From CAVYXK01 sp963708245 (GTDB taxonomy: Bacteria > Pseudomonadota > Alphaproteobacteria > Acetobacterales > Acetobacteraceae): a stretch of 64,000 nt of DNA. This document shows, piece after piece, positions 44,168 through 53,324 of this stretch. The notes under the pieces were generated by a model. That model was given only the letters and a program-made list of their open reading frames with translations. It made no database searches and was not told the DNA's origin. Within the stretch, counting starts at the first letter, position 1. Every line of letters begins with the position of its first letter. The stretch is from contig OY970201.1 of NCBI GenBank assembly GCA_963708245.1, positions 372,001 to 436,000 of the forward strand. The letters are read 5' to 3'. The position numbers and the translations under genes were made by a program.

Positions 44168-45358
44168 ATGTCTCACCAGTTCCAGGACACAGCCATCCCG
44201 TCGCCCACGTTGCAACCTGGCACGGCCGCTGCGGTCACGGGCGCGACCGGCCTCATCGGCGGACGGCTTGTCGAGCGTCTCGCCGAGCAGGGTGTCGCCG
44301 TTACCGCGCTGCTGCGTAGCGCCGCTTCCGGCTCGCGCCTCGAGCGCACCAGTGCCAAGACCGTCAAGCTCGATCTGTCCGATTCCGGATCGGCCCGCGC
44401 GGCGCTAAAAGGGACCGAAGTCGTTTTCCATTGCGCCTACGACTGGGACAACGATGCGTGGAACCTCACTGCGATGCGCGCACTCATCGCCAGCTGCCGC
44501 GCGAACCGGGTTCGCCGGCTCGTCCATCTCAGCAGCTTCGTCGTCTACCAAACGCCCGCCGAGGGCGAAGTAACCGAGCAGAGCCCCGAGGAAAGGTGTA
44601 ACCCCGGCTACGCCTGCACGAAGCGCCAACTCGAACGCGAGATCCTGAGTGCAGTTCGCGAGGATTCTTTCCCTGGCACGATCCTGCAGCCGACGATCGT
44701 GTACGGCCCCTATTCCCAACCATGGACGCTCAACCCTGCTGACATGCTTCGATACGGCACCGTCGTCCTGCCCGATCGCGGCGAGGGAATCTGTAACGCG
44801 GTCTACGTCGACGATGTCGTCAGCGCGATGATCCTCGCCGCGCAGCATCCTGGAGCCGTCGGTGAGCGCTTCCTCATCTCCGGTCCGGGTCGGACAACCT
44901 GGGCCCAATTCTACGAGGAGATGGCACGGGCGGTCGGGGCGAACGGGCCGCATTATCGCCCCGTCGCTGAGATCGAGCGCGAGAGCAGCAAGGTCCGGAA
45001 GCTCCTGCGGCTGGTCGCACACCCGGCGCGCGTGATCCGCCGTGTCGCGCAATCCGGGCCTGGCCGCAAGCTGGTGCATAAGGGGCTCGGCCCGCTACCG
45101 CCGGGCATTCGCCGGCGCGTGGACGACTGGCTGTCCCGCCCGACGACACGCTGGCGAGGCCACGTTCATCTTCCGAATCCTGGCCAGCTTTATTTCCTTC
45201 AGTCCCGGGCGACGATCAGCTCCGACAAGGCGCGCCGCATCCTGCGCTACGCGCCGCAATTCGACTTCCTGACGGGGATGGTGCCGACCAGCCGTTTCTT
45301 GAAGGAGATCTACTTGCAAGGCGCAGAACGCCGTCGCGACGAAATCTCTGCGGCGTGA
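44168..45358 (+). CDS. NAD-dependent epimerase/dehydratase (extended SDR)
   Basis: 396 aa. N-terminal Rossmann motif AAAVTGATGLIGGRLVERLA (~21-40), HLSSFVVYQTPAEGE with the catalytic Ser region, and Y-x-x-x-K in GYACTKRQLEREIL. PTIVYGPYSQPW follows. The C-terminal ~130 residues are basic and unrelated to the core. It is 12 bases downstream of the GMC gene, so the two probably act together in nucleotide-sugar or glycan processing (inference). Confidence 0.85.
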   Translation: MSHQFQDTAIPSPTLQPGTAAAVTGATGLIGGRLVERLAEQGVAVTALLRSAASGSRLERTSAKTVKLDLSDSGSARAALKGTEVVFHCAYDWDNDAWNLTAMRALIASCRANRVRRLVHLSSFVVYQTPAEGEVTEQSPEERCNPGYACTKRQLEREILSAVREDSFPGTILQPTIVYGPYSQPWTLNPADMLRYGTVVLPDRGEGICNAVYVDDVVSAMILAAQHPGAVGERFLISGPGRTTWAQFYEEMARAVGANGPHYRPVAEIERESSKVRKLLRLVAHPARVIRRVAQSGPGRKLVHKGLGPLPPGIRRRVDDWLSRPTTRWRGHVHLPNPGQLYFLQSRATISSDKARRILRYAPQFDFLTGMVPTSRFLKEIYLQGAERRRDEISAA

Positions 45359-45759
45359 ATCTCGTGTCACGTTCCCACTCGCGATCGTCACGCCAGTGAT
45401 GGCGCTGGTGGCGCCGGTCCTCGGACCAGGAAGGAAGGTCCGAAGGATCAGCCCCTCGGTACTGGGCCCCGACGCATGATTTGCTTGAAACCGCGCGCCA
45501 GCGCGGAAACCTGCGATAGACCATGGTAGCGCGACGCTAACTGAACCCAATTCCGCCTGTTCGGCGATGGCGGATCACAGGGCGGAGTAGATCGGGGTGT
45601 CCTCCGGGATGTCGTGGCCATCGGGCATCGCGAGTTCCACGAACGGAGAGCACGATCTGTCCAATATGCGCTTCGCGCCCCACTTGACCACGAGCCCGGA
45701 GGTGGGTGCCGCGCGGCCTCGGCCATTACCCTCGCTGCTATGGAATGATGTAACTGAAA

Positions 45760-46370
45760 CTCGCGGGTCACCTCGGTGCGGGCCGAGTGTGATCGTCGCG
45801 AAGGGCATCTCCCTGCTCGAGGATGAGCAGGCCGTTGCGCGCCAGCTCGAGGGCGGCGACAAGCGTGCTGGCGATGGCCACTCGCAGCGCGAGCGGGCGA
45901 TTGGCCGCCCGGCCGGAGCGCCGCGGCAGAACGCCGTCAGCGGGGTGTGGGCCGGCGCGTCCGCGAGCCGGGCGCGCAGATGCGCGAGCGCGTCGGTCAC
46001 GCGCCGGAGAAGCGACAGGACCGGGCGATAGACCGCATTGTCCGGCCGTCCTTCGGGCCCGCGAAAGACGATGAGCGCGGCTTCCAGCAGGGCGGCGAAG
46101 CCGGCGCGTCGAAGCCGTCGGGACGGCCGCGCGAAGACGTCGCAGCCGAGCCGGCGGAGCGCGAGGCCGCGACCGAGATCAACCGTTCGAGGAGCGGATG
46201 CTGATCCGGGCGGCAGCCGACTGGCTGAGCGCACGATCTGCCTCGCCCTGGTGCGCCAGCAACGCGTCGATCTGGGCCGTATCTCCATCCTGGCGCTGGC
46301 CGATCAGTTCAGCGCGGCCCTCGCGGGCGCGGGCCGCTCCGTCCCGCTGAAACGGCTGGCCGGCGACCCT
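45760..46370 (-). pseudogene. scpA-like (condensin subunit) remnant split by a local inversion
   Basis: On the minus strand from ~46180 down to ~45765, three frames together spell a ScpA C-terminal half: GCDVFARP, then ALIVFRGPEGRPDNAVYRPV, RRVTDALAHLRARLADAPAH, ALRVAIASTLVAALELARNG, and PFATITLG, with two frameshifts. On the plus strand at 46242-46350, LALVRQQRVDLGRISILALA is the ScpA N-terminal signature, in the opposite orientation. Turning the ~46190-46380 segment around would put N-terminus before C-terminus, although the middle is missing. The gene is dead here; a working copy must exist elsewhere. Identification rests on these motifs only. Confidence 0.5.
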
Positions 46371-46399
46371 CGCGATCTCTTCATGGAGATCGGCTGCTG

Positions 46400-46599
46400 A
46401 TCGCGTGTTCGCGCGCCACCTCTGTCGGCGTCGTATCCGGCCCCAGGCTCTCCGCCACAATTTCTTGCTTCTGCTCGACAGACCACCGGCGACGCCTCTC
46501 GCCACGCGTGATCAACTCGACCCGCGGCCGCCGTGCGCTCTTACGATCTATCTTATGAGCGTCCTCAGCCTCTATCGCCGGCAACAGCGTCGCGTCCAT
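46400..46599 (-). pseudogene. IS66-type orfA (TnpA) remnant
   Basis: The minus frame reads ITRGERRRRWSVEQKQEIVAES, then GPDTTPTEVAREHAISS, the N-terminal helix-turn-helix region of the IS66 accessory protein. The expected continuation (GQLYTWRQQ type) is absent, and the sequence joins the scpA-like remnant instead. No IS66 ends or other orfs were found. Confidence 0.6.
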
Positions 46600-47111
46600 G
46601 ACAGACTTGCATCACGGCGCTACACCGTGCCGCAAGGTGTCAGCCCCATGACGCTTACGGCTTAGGTATTTTCCGAGCCTGTTGTCGGGACTGCAAATGA
46701 GCGAGGGTATCGTTCTAACCTGCTGGGGAGACCGGGTGAGGGCCGTACAGGGCACCTGTGGCAAGTATCAGTGCTGGACCGAGGCAGGGAATTGAACCCG
46801 TAAGTGCATTCACTCTGTTGGAGGAGTTCGTGACTGAAGCGACTCGGCGAACATTCATCATGGGATTGATCTATGGCACAAATGTGGCTCGCCCTTGTGG
46901 GCGAGTCGCGGCGATCTGCGACGAGGGTGGTGATGACGAGGGTGGTGATGGAGAACACCATCGAAATCACTCTTTGGCGTAGACGAGAGACTCCAGAGAC
47001 TCAGGGCACTATCGTCAGGCGGGATCATTCGAGTAATCATCACCAAATTACGTCGTGTCCGGAACCCGATCTCCGTCCTGCGCGAGGACGAACCCACGTT
47101 CAAGGGGATCG
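46600..47111. other. Non-coding stretch with short repeat
   Basis: No gene can be supported. GACGAGGGTGGTGAT is repeated twice in tandem near 46919-46949. The 3' end serves as leader for the disrupted transglutaminase gene. Confidence 0.25.
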
Positions 47112-47349
47112 ATGATGAGAACGACAACAGTCGCTATGCTGCTTCTTCTGGGCGTTTATAGCCTCATCCAGAGGGAAGCGGCGGCATACGATCTCTTCCC
47201 ATTGGCTGCGTCGGGGACGCTGGTCTTAAAGCCCAATACTTGCCCAAACGTACGTCCGGCCGATGCGTTCGTCGTGCCGAGTCCGGGATATCGTCCCAAA
47301 TACAACACCATTGGGCATCAGTTCCTCAACGAGGAGAAGGGAGCGGGTA

Positions 47350-47357
47350 GGGTGACC
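47350..47357. repeat. 8 bp target duplication, left of IS256 element
   Basis: GGGTGACC, repeated exactly at 48771-48778. Eight bases is the usual IS256-family length. Confidence 0.85.
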
Positions 47358-48770
47358 GGTGCCGTCGCAGAAGTGGTTGAAATTCAAGGTGGTGTAGTCT
47401 CCGGCTGGACAACAAGCCGACTCGGCGGTGAGACGCCGAAGGAGACCACACCATGGACAAGGATAGCAGAAACGCCGCCAGCGAGTCGCGGATCTTCCTC
47501 GGCGAGGCGTGGTTCGATCCGATCGAGCTGGGCATCCGGGAGCGCATTCGCGGCTTCATCGAGGTGCTGGTGGATGAGGAGCTGAACGACGCGCTGGGCC
47601 GTGCACGCTACCAGCGGCCGAGGCAGACAGTGGACGCCGAGCCGGCGGGGGCGAGAGTCGGGTATCGCCACGGTCGGCGGAAACGCCAACTGCTCGGCTC
47701 ATTCGGGCCGGTGACGATCAGCGTGCCGCGAGCGCGGCTGACCTGCGACGATGGCACGAGCCAGGAATGGCACAGCAAGGTGTTGCCACGCTATGCGCGA
47801 ATGACACGGCAGGTCGAGGCGCTGATTGCCGGCGCCTACTTGTCCGGCAGCAACACGCGCCGGGTGCGGCGAGCGTTAGCAGCGCTGTTCAAAGGTGCAG
47901 TTTCGAAAGATACTGTGAGCCGGGTCTGGCGGAAAGTGCAGGCCGCCTGGGAGGCGTGGTGCCGCCGCTCGCTGGCGGAACAGGACGCCGTGCGGCTGAT
48001 CCTCGATGGCACGGTGGTACGGGTGCGGCTCGACCGCAAGGCGACGTCGATCTCGCTGCTGGTGGTGCTGGGTATTCGCCGTGATGGCCAGAAGGTGCTG
48101 CTGGCGGTGCGCAACATGGGTGGCGAGAGCGAGGCGGCCTGGCGCAGCCTGCTCGATGATCTGATCTCACGCGGTCTGAAGACCCCCGGCTTCGTCATCA
48201 TTGATGGCGCGTCGGGGCTGGAGAAGGCACTCGGTCTAGTGTGGCCGGAGGCTTTGGTGCAGCGCTGCACGGTGCACAAGCATCGCAACCTTCTGGCGCA
48301 CGCTCCTGAGCGGCTGCATGAAGAGATCTCGAGCGACTACAACGGCATGATCTACGCCAAGACAGCGAAGGAGATCGAAGCGCGCCGCAAGTCGTTCATC
48401 CGCAAGTGGCGACTGAAATGCCGCGCCGCGGCGGACAGCCTGGAGGAAGCCGGAGACCGGCTGTTCACCTTCACCCGGTTGCCCGAAAGCCAGTGGCGAT
48501 CGGCGCGTACCACCAATGCGATCGAGCGGCTGCACGAGGAGTTCAAGCGCCGCATCAAGACGCAGACCGTCCTTCCATCAGCGGAAACCGCGGCCATGCT
48601 GTTCTGGGCGCTGTTGGCCTCCGGCCAAATCACCATGCGCAAGGTGGACGGATGGCAGACACTCGCCGAGGCGCCTGCTCCTCAATGCATTGATCTCGCT
48701 GCATAACGCGATAAGCTGAGCCCGCCGGAGACGACGCTACGCAAATTTCCACCAACTCTGCGACACGACC
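47358..48770 (+). mobile_element. IS256-family insertion sequence (1413 bp)
   Basis: Ends GGTGCCGTCGCAGAAGTGG and, reversed, GGTCGTGTCGCAGAGTTGG are imperfect inverted repeats continuing through GTTGAAATT / GGTGGAAATT. GGGTGACC is duplicated at both sides. One transposase gene fills the element, which looks complete. Confidence 0.92.
47453..48706 (+). CDS. IS256-family transposase
   Basis: 417 aa. Family marks: GYRHGRRKRQLLGSFGPVTI, VPRARL, LDGTVVRVRLDRKATSISLL (first Asp), GLKTPGFVIIDGASGLEKAL (second Asp), VQRCTVHKHRNLL and TTNAIERLHEEFKRRIKTQT (Glu). Length is typical. The ATG is preceded by AGGAGACC. Nothing inactivating is seen, so the element may be active. Confidence 0.92.
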   Translation: MDKDSRNAASESRIFLGEAWFDPIELGIRERIRGFIEVLVDEELNDALGRARYQRPRQTVDAEPAGARVGYRHGRRKRQLLGSFGPVTISVPRARLTCDDGTSQEWHSKVLPRYARMTRQVEALIAGAYLSGSNTRRVRRALAALFKGAVSKDTVSRVWRKVQAAWEAWCRRSLAEQDAVRLILDGTVVRVRLDRKATSISLLVVLGIRRDGQKVLLAVRNMGGESEAAWRSLLDDLISRGLKTPGFVIIDGASGLEKALGLVWPEALVQRCTVHKHRNLLAHAPERLHEEISSDYNGMIYAKTAKEIEARRKSFIRKWRLKCRAAADSLEEAGDRLFTFTRLPESQWRSARTTNAIERLHEEFKRRIKTQTVLPSAETAAMLFWALLASGQITMRKVDGWQTLAEAPAPQCIDLAA

Positions 48771-48778
48771 GGGTGACC
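48771..48778. repeat. 8 bp target duplication, right of IS256 element
   Basis: GGGTGACC, exact repeat of 47350-47357. Confidence 0.85.
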
Positions 48779-49230
48779 CCCGGCATGTATGCAATTCTAG
48801 ACACACTTATCGGTGAAGCGGTTCATTCTCTCCCTCCGTACTCAGCCAGCTTGCCTCCCGACAAAGCTGCTGCATTTGCTGGCGACGCACTAAACCGAAT
48901 CGATTGCATCCTGCTCCGCCATGGCTTCGTCTACCCAGGCCACGGGCTCGTACTTCTCCTGAGCGATGGCCTCGGACCGACGATGTACCATGGCAGGGAT
49001 CTAATCGAGCTTCAGGATCAGAGGGACAACGTCAGGCGAGAGGCCTTCATTAAGGCGCGGGGCTCGGGGCCATTCTATGTGGTCGACTGTGACGTCGGCT
49101 CATTTATCTACCTCGCCATAGCAGAGGTAATGGGCTATCCTCTCCATCTCATCAATATACCTGGGCACAGCTTTGTGCGATGGGAGGTCAGCGGTGGTAC
49201 GGGGGTTGACTACGAGACAATGGATGGGGG

Positions 49231-49803
49231 GTGACTGACGACAACTACTACCGGAAATACTGGAGCATCCCAGATAAGTTTGTCGGGTTAGGGGGCGTCT
49301 TGCTGTCGATGACCAGGAAAGACGACTTCGCGTACCACGACGCGCTTGTCGGAGTCGCATGGTCTTGGCGGGGCAATTACTCTCGGATGGTCGATTACTT
49401 TCTGCGTGCTATTCCGCCGGCTCCGACCCGCTACTTCGGTCCGAACCATCTGGCTTGGTATTATGCCGCAGTTCCGGATGCGACGCTGCGTGACGGAGCA
49501 AAGGCTGTCAAGTATGGGAAGCTAGCTGTCCAACTCTTTCCGGACAGTGATGACCTGGATACATTGGCCTGTGCCTATGCTCAGGCAGGGGCCTTCGACA
49601 GCGCCCGCGCGACCGAAGCTGACGCACTGAAGGTCGGATACATGCCGTTCGGGTTGGAGTCGGACCTTGTCGACCATATGCTGCTCTTCAGGCGGGACCG
49701 GACCTGCCGTGATCCCAACTTTAGTATTGATCTAACGCCGTTCCGTCCGGGCGAAAGTATCCCGCGTATACCGACGGTAAAGGAAGTTATTCACCTACAA
49801 TAG
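49231..49803 (+). CDS. TPR-like C-terminal half of the broken transglutaminase gene
   Basis: 190 codons from a GTG that overlaps the previous stop (GTGA). The start MTDDNYYRKYWSIPDKFVG reads as a direct continuation of YETMDGG in the preceding frame, so this is most likely the second half of one protein rather than its own gene. A helical TPR-like segment follows: AKAVKYGKLAVQLFPDSDD and LDTLACAYAQAGAFDSARAT. If the frameshift is a sequencing error, both parts form a single ~420 aa protein. Confidence 0.6.
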   Translation: MTDDNYYRKYWSIPDKFVGLGGVLLSMTRKDDFAYHDALVGVAWSWRGNYSRMVDYFLRAIPPAPTRYFGPNHLAWYYAAVPDATLRDGAKAVKYGKLAVQLFPDSDDLDTLACAYAQAGAFDSARATEADALKVGYMPFGLESDLVDHMLLFRRDRTCRDPNFSIDLTPFRPGESIPRIPTVKEVIHLQ

Positions 49804-50175
49804 CCTGGTTCAGCTTGGTACCAAAGGGTATTGCCAGTTAGCACTCGGAAATCAAACATCGGGAAGCCAGCCCATGTAGATGGACGGGATGGTTGCGGCA
49901 GAAAACCATATGACGATGCTTAGTCTTATTCGATATCGTATCCGGTCAGCCAGCCGAACATATCGCGATACCTGCCGCTGCCGGGACCCAGCAGCTCAGT
50001 CGCCGCCCGCCGGCTCGGGCCGGTCGCACAGGGTAGCCGCGCGACTATATCGCGATGCCCGCCATCGCCGGACCAGCCTACCTAACCGCCGCCAACTCGG
50101 CCAGCAACCCGAGCCGCCGTCCGGCGCGACCAAACGGTTCGGTCAGGCCGTCATGGGCCGCGGTTCAGCTCTCGT
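49804..50175. other. Intergenic, no gene seen
   Basis: About 370 bases. TATCGCGATACC/TATATCGCGATGCC near 49960 and 50047 are similar short segments. I see no gene or clear terminator. Confidence 0.2.
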
Positions 50176-50830
50176 TCAAGGCGATGGCGATCTTCGCAAT
50201 GGCATAGCCCGCAAACGCCTCGGCCCTCGCGGGCCAAGCGGGCCGCGCCGCTCCTGCACGGTTTCGAGGAGCGCACTTCCAGCGACGAATGTTGCGATCA
50301 TAGCAATTGACCAGGGCTGGGTCCTCGTGGCGTGCCACAGGAACACCAGCAAGACGCCCCCCATCGACAGGGCACCGAGCATGATCGCCGTCCGCGATCC
50401 CCCGGTCTGTTGCGAGAGCCGCCAATGCGCGACATGCACCGCGATGTAGGCGATCAGAAAGGTTGCACTCGCGATGCTGGCGATGGCGCTCAGATGCATG
50501 AAGTTCAGTGCAAGCAGGATGCCGCCGACACTGACCACGACACCATTGCTGCCGTTGCGCCAGAACCGGGGATTGAATGCCCCCGGCAATCGTCCGGTGT
50601 CCGCCAGCGCCGCGGCGATCCGGATGGCGCTGAACACTGTGGCGTTAATCGATGATGCGGTCGCTAACAGTGCCGCAATTGAGACGATAACGTAACCGGA
50701 ATGCCCAAGCACCGGCGCGCCGCCTCCGCGACCGCGGTATCGGCATGTGCGGCGAGGTTCTGCGGCGTGATGCTCTGCAGCACCACGACCGCCAGACCGA
50801 CATAGAGCACTGCCACAACGACGCCCAAGC
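50176..50830 (-). pseudogene. Amino-acid permease (APC family) C-terminal remnant
   Basis: The minus strand spells the C-terminal five or so helices of an APC-type transporter: VVAVLYVGLAVVVLQSITPQ (from ~50830), then after a one-base loss near 50715, PVLGHSGYVIVSIAALLATA, SSINATVFSAIRIAAALADT, GRLPGAFNPRFWRNGSNG and further helices. The N-terminal half is missing and is replaced by an unrelated repeated segment. No function is expected. Confidence 0.7.
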
Positions 50831-50883
50831 GCAAGCCGTAACGGAGACCGCCGAGACACTCGGGAAGCTGGTCGATGCCGGGC

Positions 50884-51966
50884 TTAGGAGCCGTCCTTAT
50901 CATCTGTGGGTAAGTGCCGCTCCAACCAATCCAGCGTCTCATTGATCCAGGCAAACTGATCATTCTTGCCCGCCAACACACGCAGCTTTGGCACAAGGGT
51001 CTTTGCGACCGCAACATGTCGCTGGAATTTGGGCCGGAGTTCCGGCAGCGCCTTGGCCAAGTCATCCGTGGCGGCTTGATCTAACGCACTGCTAACCGCC
51101 CCAATGATCAACCCGCCCGACTTCGACCGCTTCAGGCCCTCGGCCAATATCAGCGCAGCTACGCCACCGGCAAACTGGCCGGTCGTGCCCAGGATCGCGC
51201 CACCTACGACCGGTAATGCCACCGCAATCGCGGCCGTTCCGATGATAGTTATTGCCGCGTTGCGCAAGGTCCCAGTGCCAGCAACGCCGCTCCGCTCGGG
51301 ATGTGCTCCCTGACCTATCTGCTCAGCCGCCCCCATCACGACGGCAGCGGCGGATGGTTCGATGATGTCGGGCTTATTCGCAAGGGTGGCTGCGATAGCA
51401 ACGCCAGCCTCTCGAACCTCTCTCTCCTCGTCCGGCCGACGTTGGTAGCGCTCCTCAGCGTCGATCGCCGCTTGGCCCTCAACGGTTGACAGCAAGAACG
51501 TGCCATGCAGACGGAGAACTGTGTCGATGCGCTCGCGCATAGGCTCATCGAGCGGGGGCAAGTCCCCACGGCTGACCTCGTCCTCGGCGGCTGTATAGGC
51601 ATTGGCGAGCCTAACGCCTTCAATGTAGAGCAACCAGAAGTCTATTGCGTGGAGCGGTCGGTCAATGATCTCTCTATAACTTTGAACCCTGCCGCGAAGA
51701 TGCGCGTGCGGTGCGTTTCCTCTCGATAGCTTCTGGACCAGCTCGCGCGACAGGTCGCACAGGACTGGGTGCAGAACACGGAGGCGTTGGACATGATTGC
51801 CAGCTCTGTCCAATGCCTCTGGAGGCGCTAGAACGATTACGCCCGTTTCTGCGAGTTCAAAGTGCGGCCCGACTGCCTGCGCAGGTAGACGTGGCGGAGC
51901 ACGAACAACTGTGGCCGTGGCCTGAAAGTGCGAAGCTGCTCCCATCTCAGACGAGGCGCTTTGCAT
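50884..51966 (-). CDS. Hypothetical protein with two membrane helices
   Basis: 360 aa from the ATG at 51966. N-terminal ~190 residues are soluble and helical (IDRPLHAIDFWLLYIEGVRL; TVLRLHGTFLLSTVEGQAA). Two hydrophobic helices follow (AAITIIGTAAIAVALPVVGG and GQFAGGVAALILAEGL), then a charged C-terminal domain (FQRHVAVAKTLVPKLRVLAG). I do not recognise the family. The upstream frame looks coding too: with one extra G at a GGGG run (plus strand 52050-52053), the protein would begin MATQEKKRRRKRRGEV at 52160 and be about 425 aa. It is bracketed by two copies of a short repeated segment. Confidence 0.55.
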   Translation of the reverse strand: MQSASSEMGAASHFQATATVVRAPPRLPAQAVGPHFELAETGVIVLAPPEALDRAGNHVQRLRVLHPVLCDLSRELVQKLSRGNAPHAHLRGRVQSYREIIDRPLHAIDFWLLYIEGVRLANAYTAAEDEVSRGDLPPLDEPMRERIDTVLRLHGTFLLSTVEGQAAIDAEERYQRRPDEEREVREAGVAIAATLANKPDIIEPSAAAVVMGAAEQIGQGAHPERSGVAGTGTLRNAAITIIGTAAIAVALPVVGGAILGTTGQFAGGVAALILAEGLKRSKSGGLIIGAVSSALDQAATDDLAKALPELRPKFQRHVAVAKTLVPKLRVLAGKNDQFAWINETLDWLERHLPTDDKDGS

Positions 51967-52388
51967 AGCGGTCCCTGCCGCAGGTTGCCTGTCCTCTTCA
52001 CTGTTGATGCCTAGCGTGATTTCCGCGCCCGTCTGCGCAATAACACCCGCCCCGGTGTTGGGGGGTCGGGCACTGCCGGATTTGCCCAGGGATCGGACGG
52101 GCCGGCAGCCAAAACCTCGCCCCGCCGCTTGCGTCGCCTCTTCTTCTCTTGCGTCGCCATTCGAATTCTACGTCTGCACGGAACTGGTGGCCGCGTTGAG
52201 GCGGCCAGATTTCGACGGATAATAAGACACTATGGCACTGATAGACCGCCGCGGCCAGGAGGGATGCGAAGGTTTCGCGGCCCGCGCCGCGCGTGAGTCC
52301 GGCGGCGCGCCGTCGCGGAAAGGGCTCGTCGCGCCTATACAGGGGCCACGATCCAGACGGCCTATGGCACCCCACTCGGAGCAGCCCG

Positions 52389-52535
52389 ATGCCCCTCACA
52401 GACGCCCAAGCGCAAGCCGTAACGGAGGTCGCCAAGACAAGCGGGAAGGTGGTCGATGTCGCTGGCGGGGTCGGGACCTTCCTCGGCGAGCCCGCAGTTC
52501 CCTGCCAGGTGGCCGGGTGTCGTCCGCCGGGCCGA
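52389..52535 (+). pseudogene. N-terminal fragment of an unknown gene
   Basis: MPLTDAQAQAVTEVAKTSGK then VVDVAGGVGTFLGE reads as a genuine protein start that is lost after ~35 residues. About 60 bases of this (DAQAQAVTE...GK-VD) are repeated with changes at 50823-50880 on the same strand, next to the permease remnant. The rest of 51967-52388 shows no confident gene apart from the possible extension of the preceding entry. Confidence 0.4.
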
Positions 52536-53324
52536 TTAAGTGGTGAGGCTTGGCCCGACTTGGCGAATTTTTAGCTGCTCGATCTGGGCAGCCTTAAGTT
52601 TCGCCAGACCGCCCGGCGGAAACGCCAGGTGCAACACACCCTTCTTGTCGTGCGGTCCGAGGGGCGCATCCGGAGGTGGCCTGCCGGTGCGCTCCATCGT
52701 GTCCCGCATAAACGTGGTGTGCGCCAAGAAGTCGGCAACCATGAGCGGGTCGCTGCGATCCTTCTCGGCAAAGGTGATCGACCCCAGGAGGTTGACACCG
52801 AGGCCGCGCAGATCCCCCGCCCGCTCCTGGAAGATACGTGTGGCATCTCCGGTATTGCGGTGTCCGCTTTCGAGAACGACGTGAAGCCGGGACTCACCGA
52901 ACTTGGGGTGGTTCTCCAACCGCCTGATCGCATCGGCACTCAGATGGTCGAGGCACATGCGAAAGCACAGTCCATATTGCGTGTCGAGACGTAGCTTCCT
53001 CGGCCGATCTCCGGCTTGGTAGTCACGCTGGTAGGCAGCCTTATCCAGGCGGCAGGCCACGGCCTCCATAAGCCGATCAACGGTGATATCCGCCAGCTCA
53101 TCCAAAAGCGCCACACATCGCTGCTGCGACCAGCCCTTAAACTCGCCCGCCCGGTGTTTGAACTCCGTTGCGTGCAGGACGCGGAAGCCATGTTTCTTCT
53201 TGAGGTCATCCAGAGCGCGCTGAAAGCGCAGCCATTGCGTGTTGTTACCCATCACGCCGGCCATCACAGTGGTGGGCGAGGCGTCGTGCGTTCCGCTTTC
53301 GTCAAGATATGCGGTCAAGATCAC
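52536..53324 (-). CDS. DUF3800 domain protein
   Basis: 262 aa. I choose the GTG at 53324 (MILTAYLDESGTHDASPTTV), with GGAG upstream; an ATG-started frame adds 17 residues that do not look conserved. The family signature is the N-terminal YLDESG and the distal Asp in DPLMVADFLAHT, which together form an RNase H-like active site; VLHATEFKHRAGEF and LHVVLESGHRN lie between. DUF3800 proteins are often carried on mobile or defence-rich DNA; function is unproven. It lies among pseudogenes near tRNA-Ala. Confidence 0.8.
   Translation of the reverse strand: MILTAYLDESGTHDASPTTVMAGVMGNNTQWLRFQRALDDLKKKHGFRVLHATEFKHRAGEFKGWSQQRCVALLDELADITVDRLMEAVACRLDKAAYQRDYQAGDRPRKLRLDTQYGLCFRMCLDHLSADAIRRLENHPKFGESRLHVVLESGHRNTGDATRIFQERAGDLRGLGVNLLGSITFAEKDRSDPLMVADFLAHTTFMRDTMERTGRPPPDAPLGPHDKKGVLHLAFPPGGLAKLKAAQIEQLKIRQVGPSLTT

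Larger units (their letters stand above)
47112..49234 (+). pseudogene. Secreted transglutaminase-like protein, interrupted by an IS256-family element
   Basis: The first 82 codons (47112-47357) give a signal peptide (TVAMLLLLGVYSLIQREAAA) and the start of the mature protein, ending at GRVT. An IS then intervenes. Codons resume at 48779 in the same phase (PGMYAILDTLIGEAVHSLPP) and lead to a transglutaminase-like core: RIDCILLRHGFVYPGHGLVL, DCDVGSFIYLAIAEVMGYP, GHSFVRWE and VDYETMDGG, with Cys, His and Asp/Glu in the usual order. Removing the IS and one 8 bp target copy restores the frame exactly. A one-base loss in a G6 run (49226-49231) then shifts the frame into the next entry. Confidence 0.75.
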
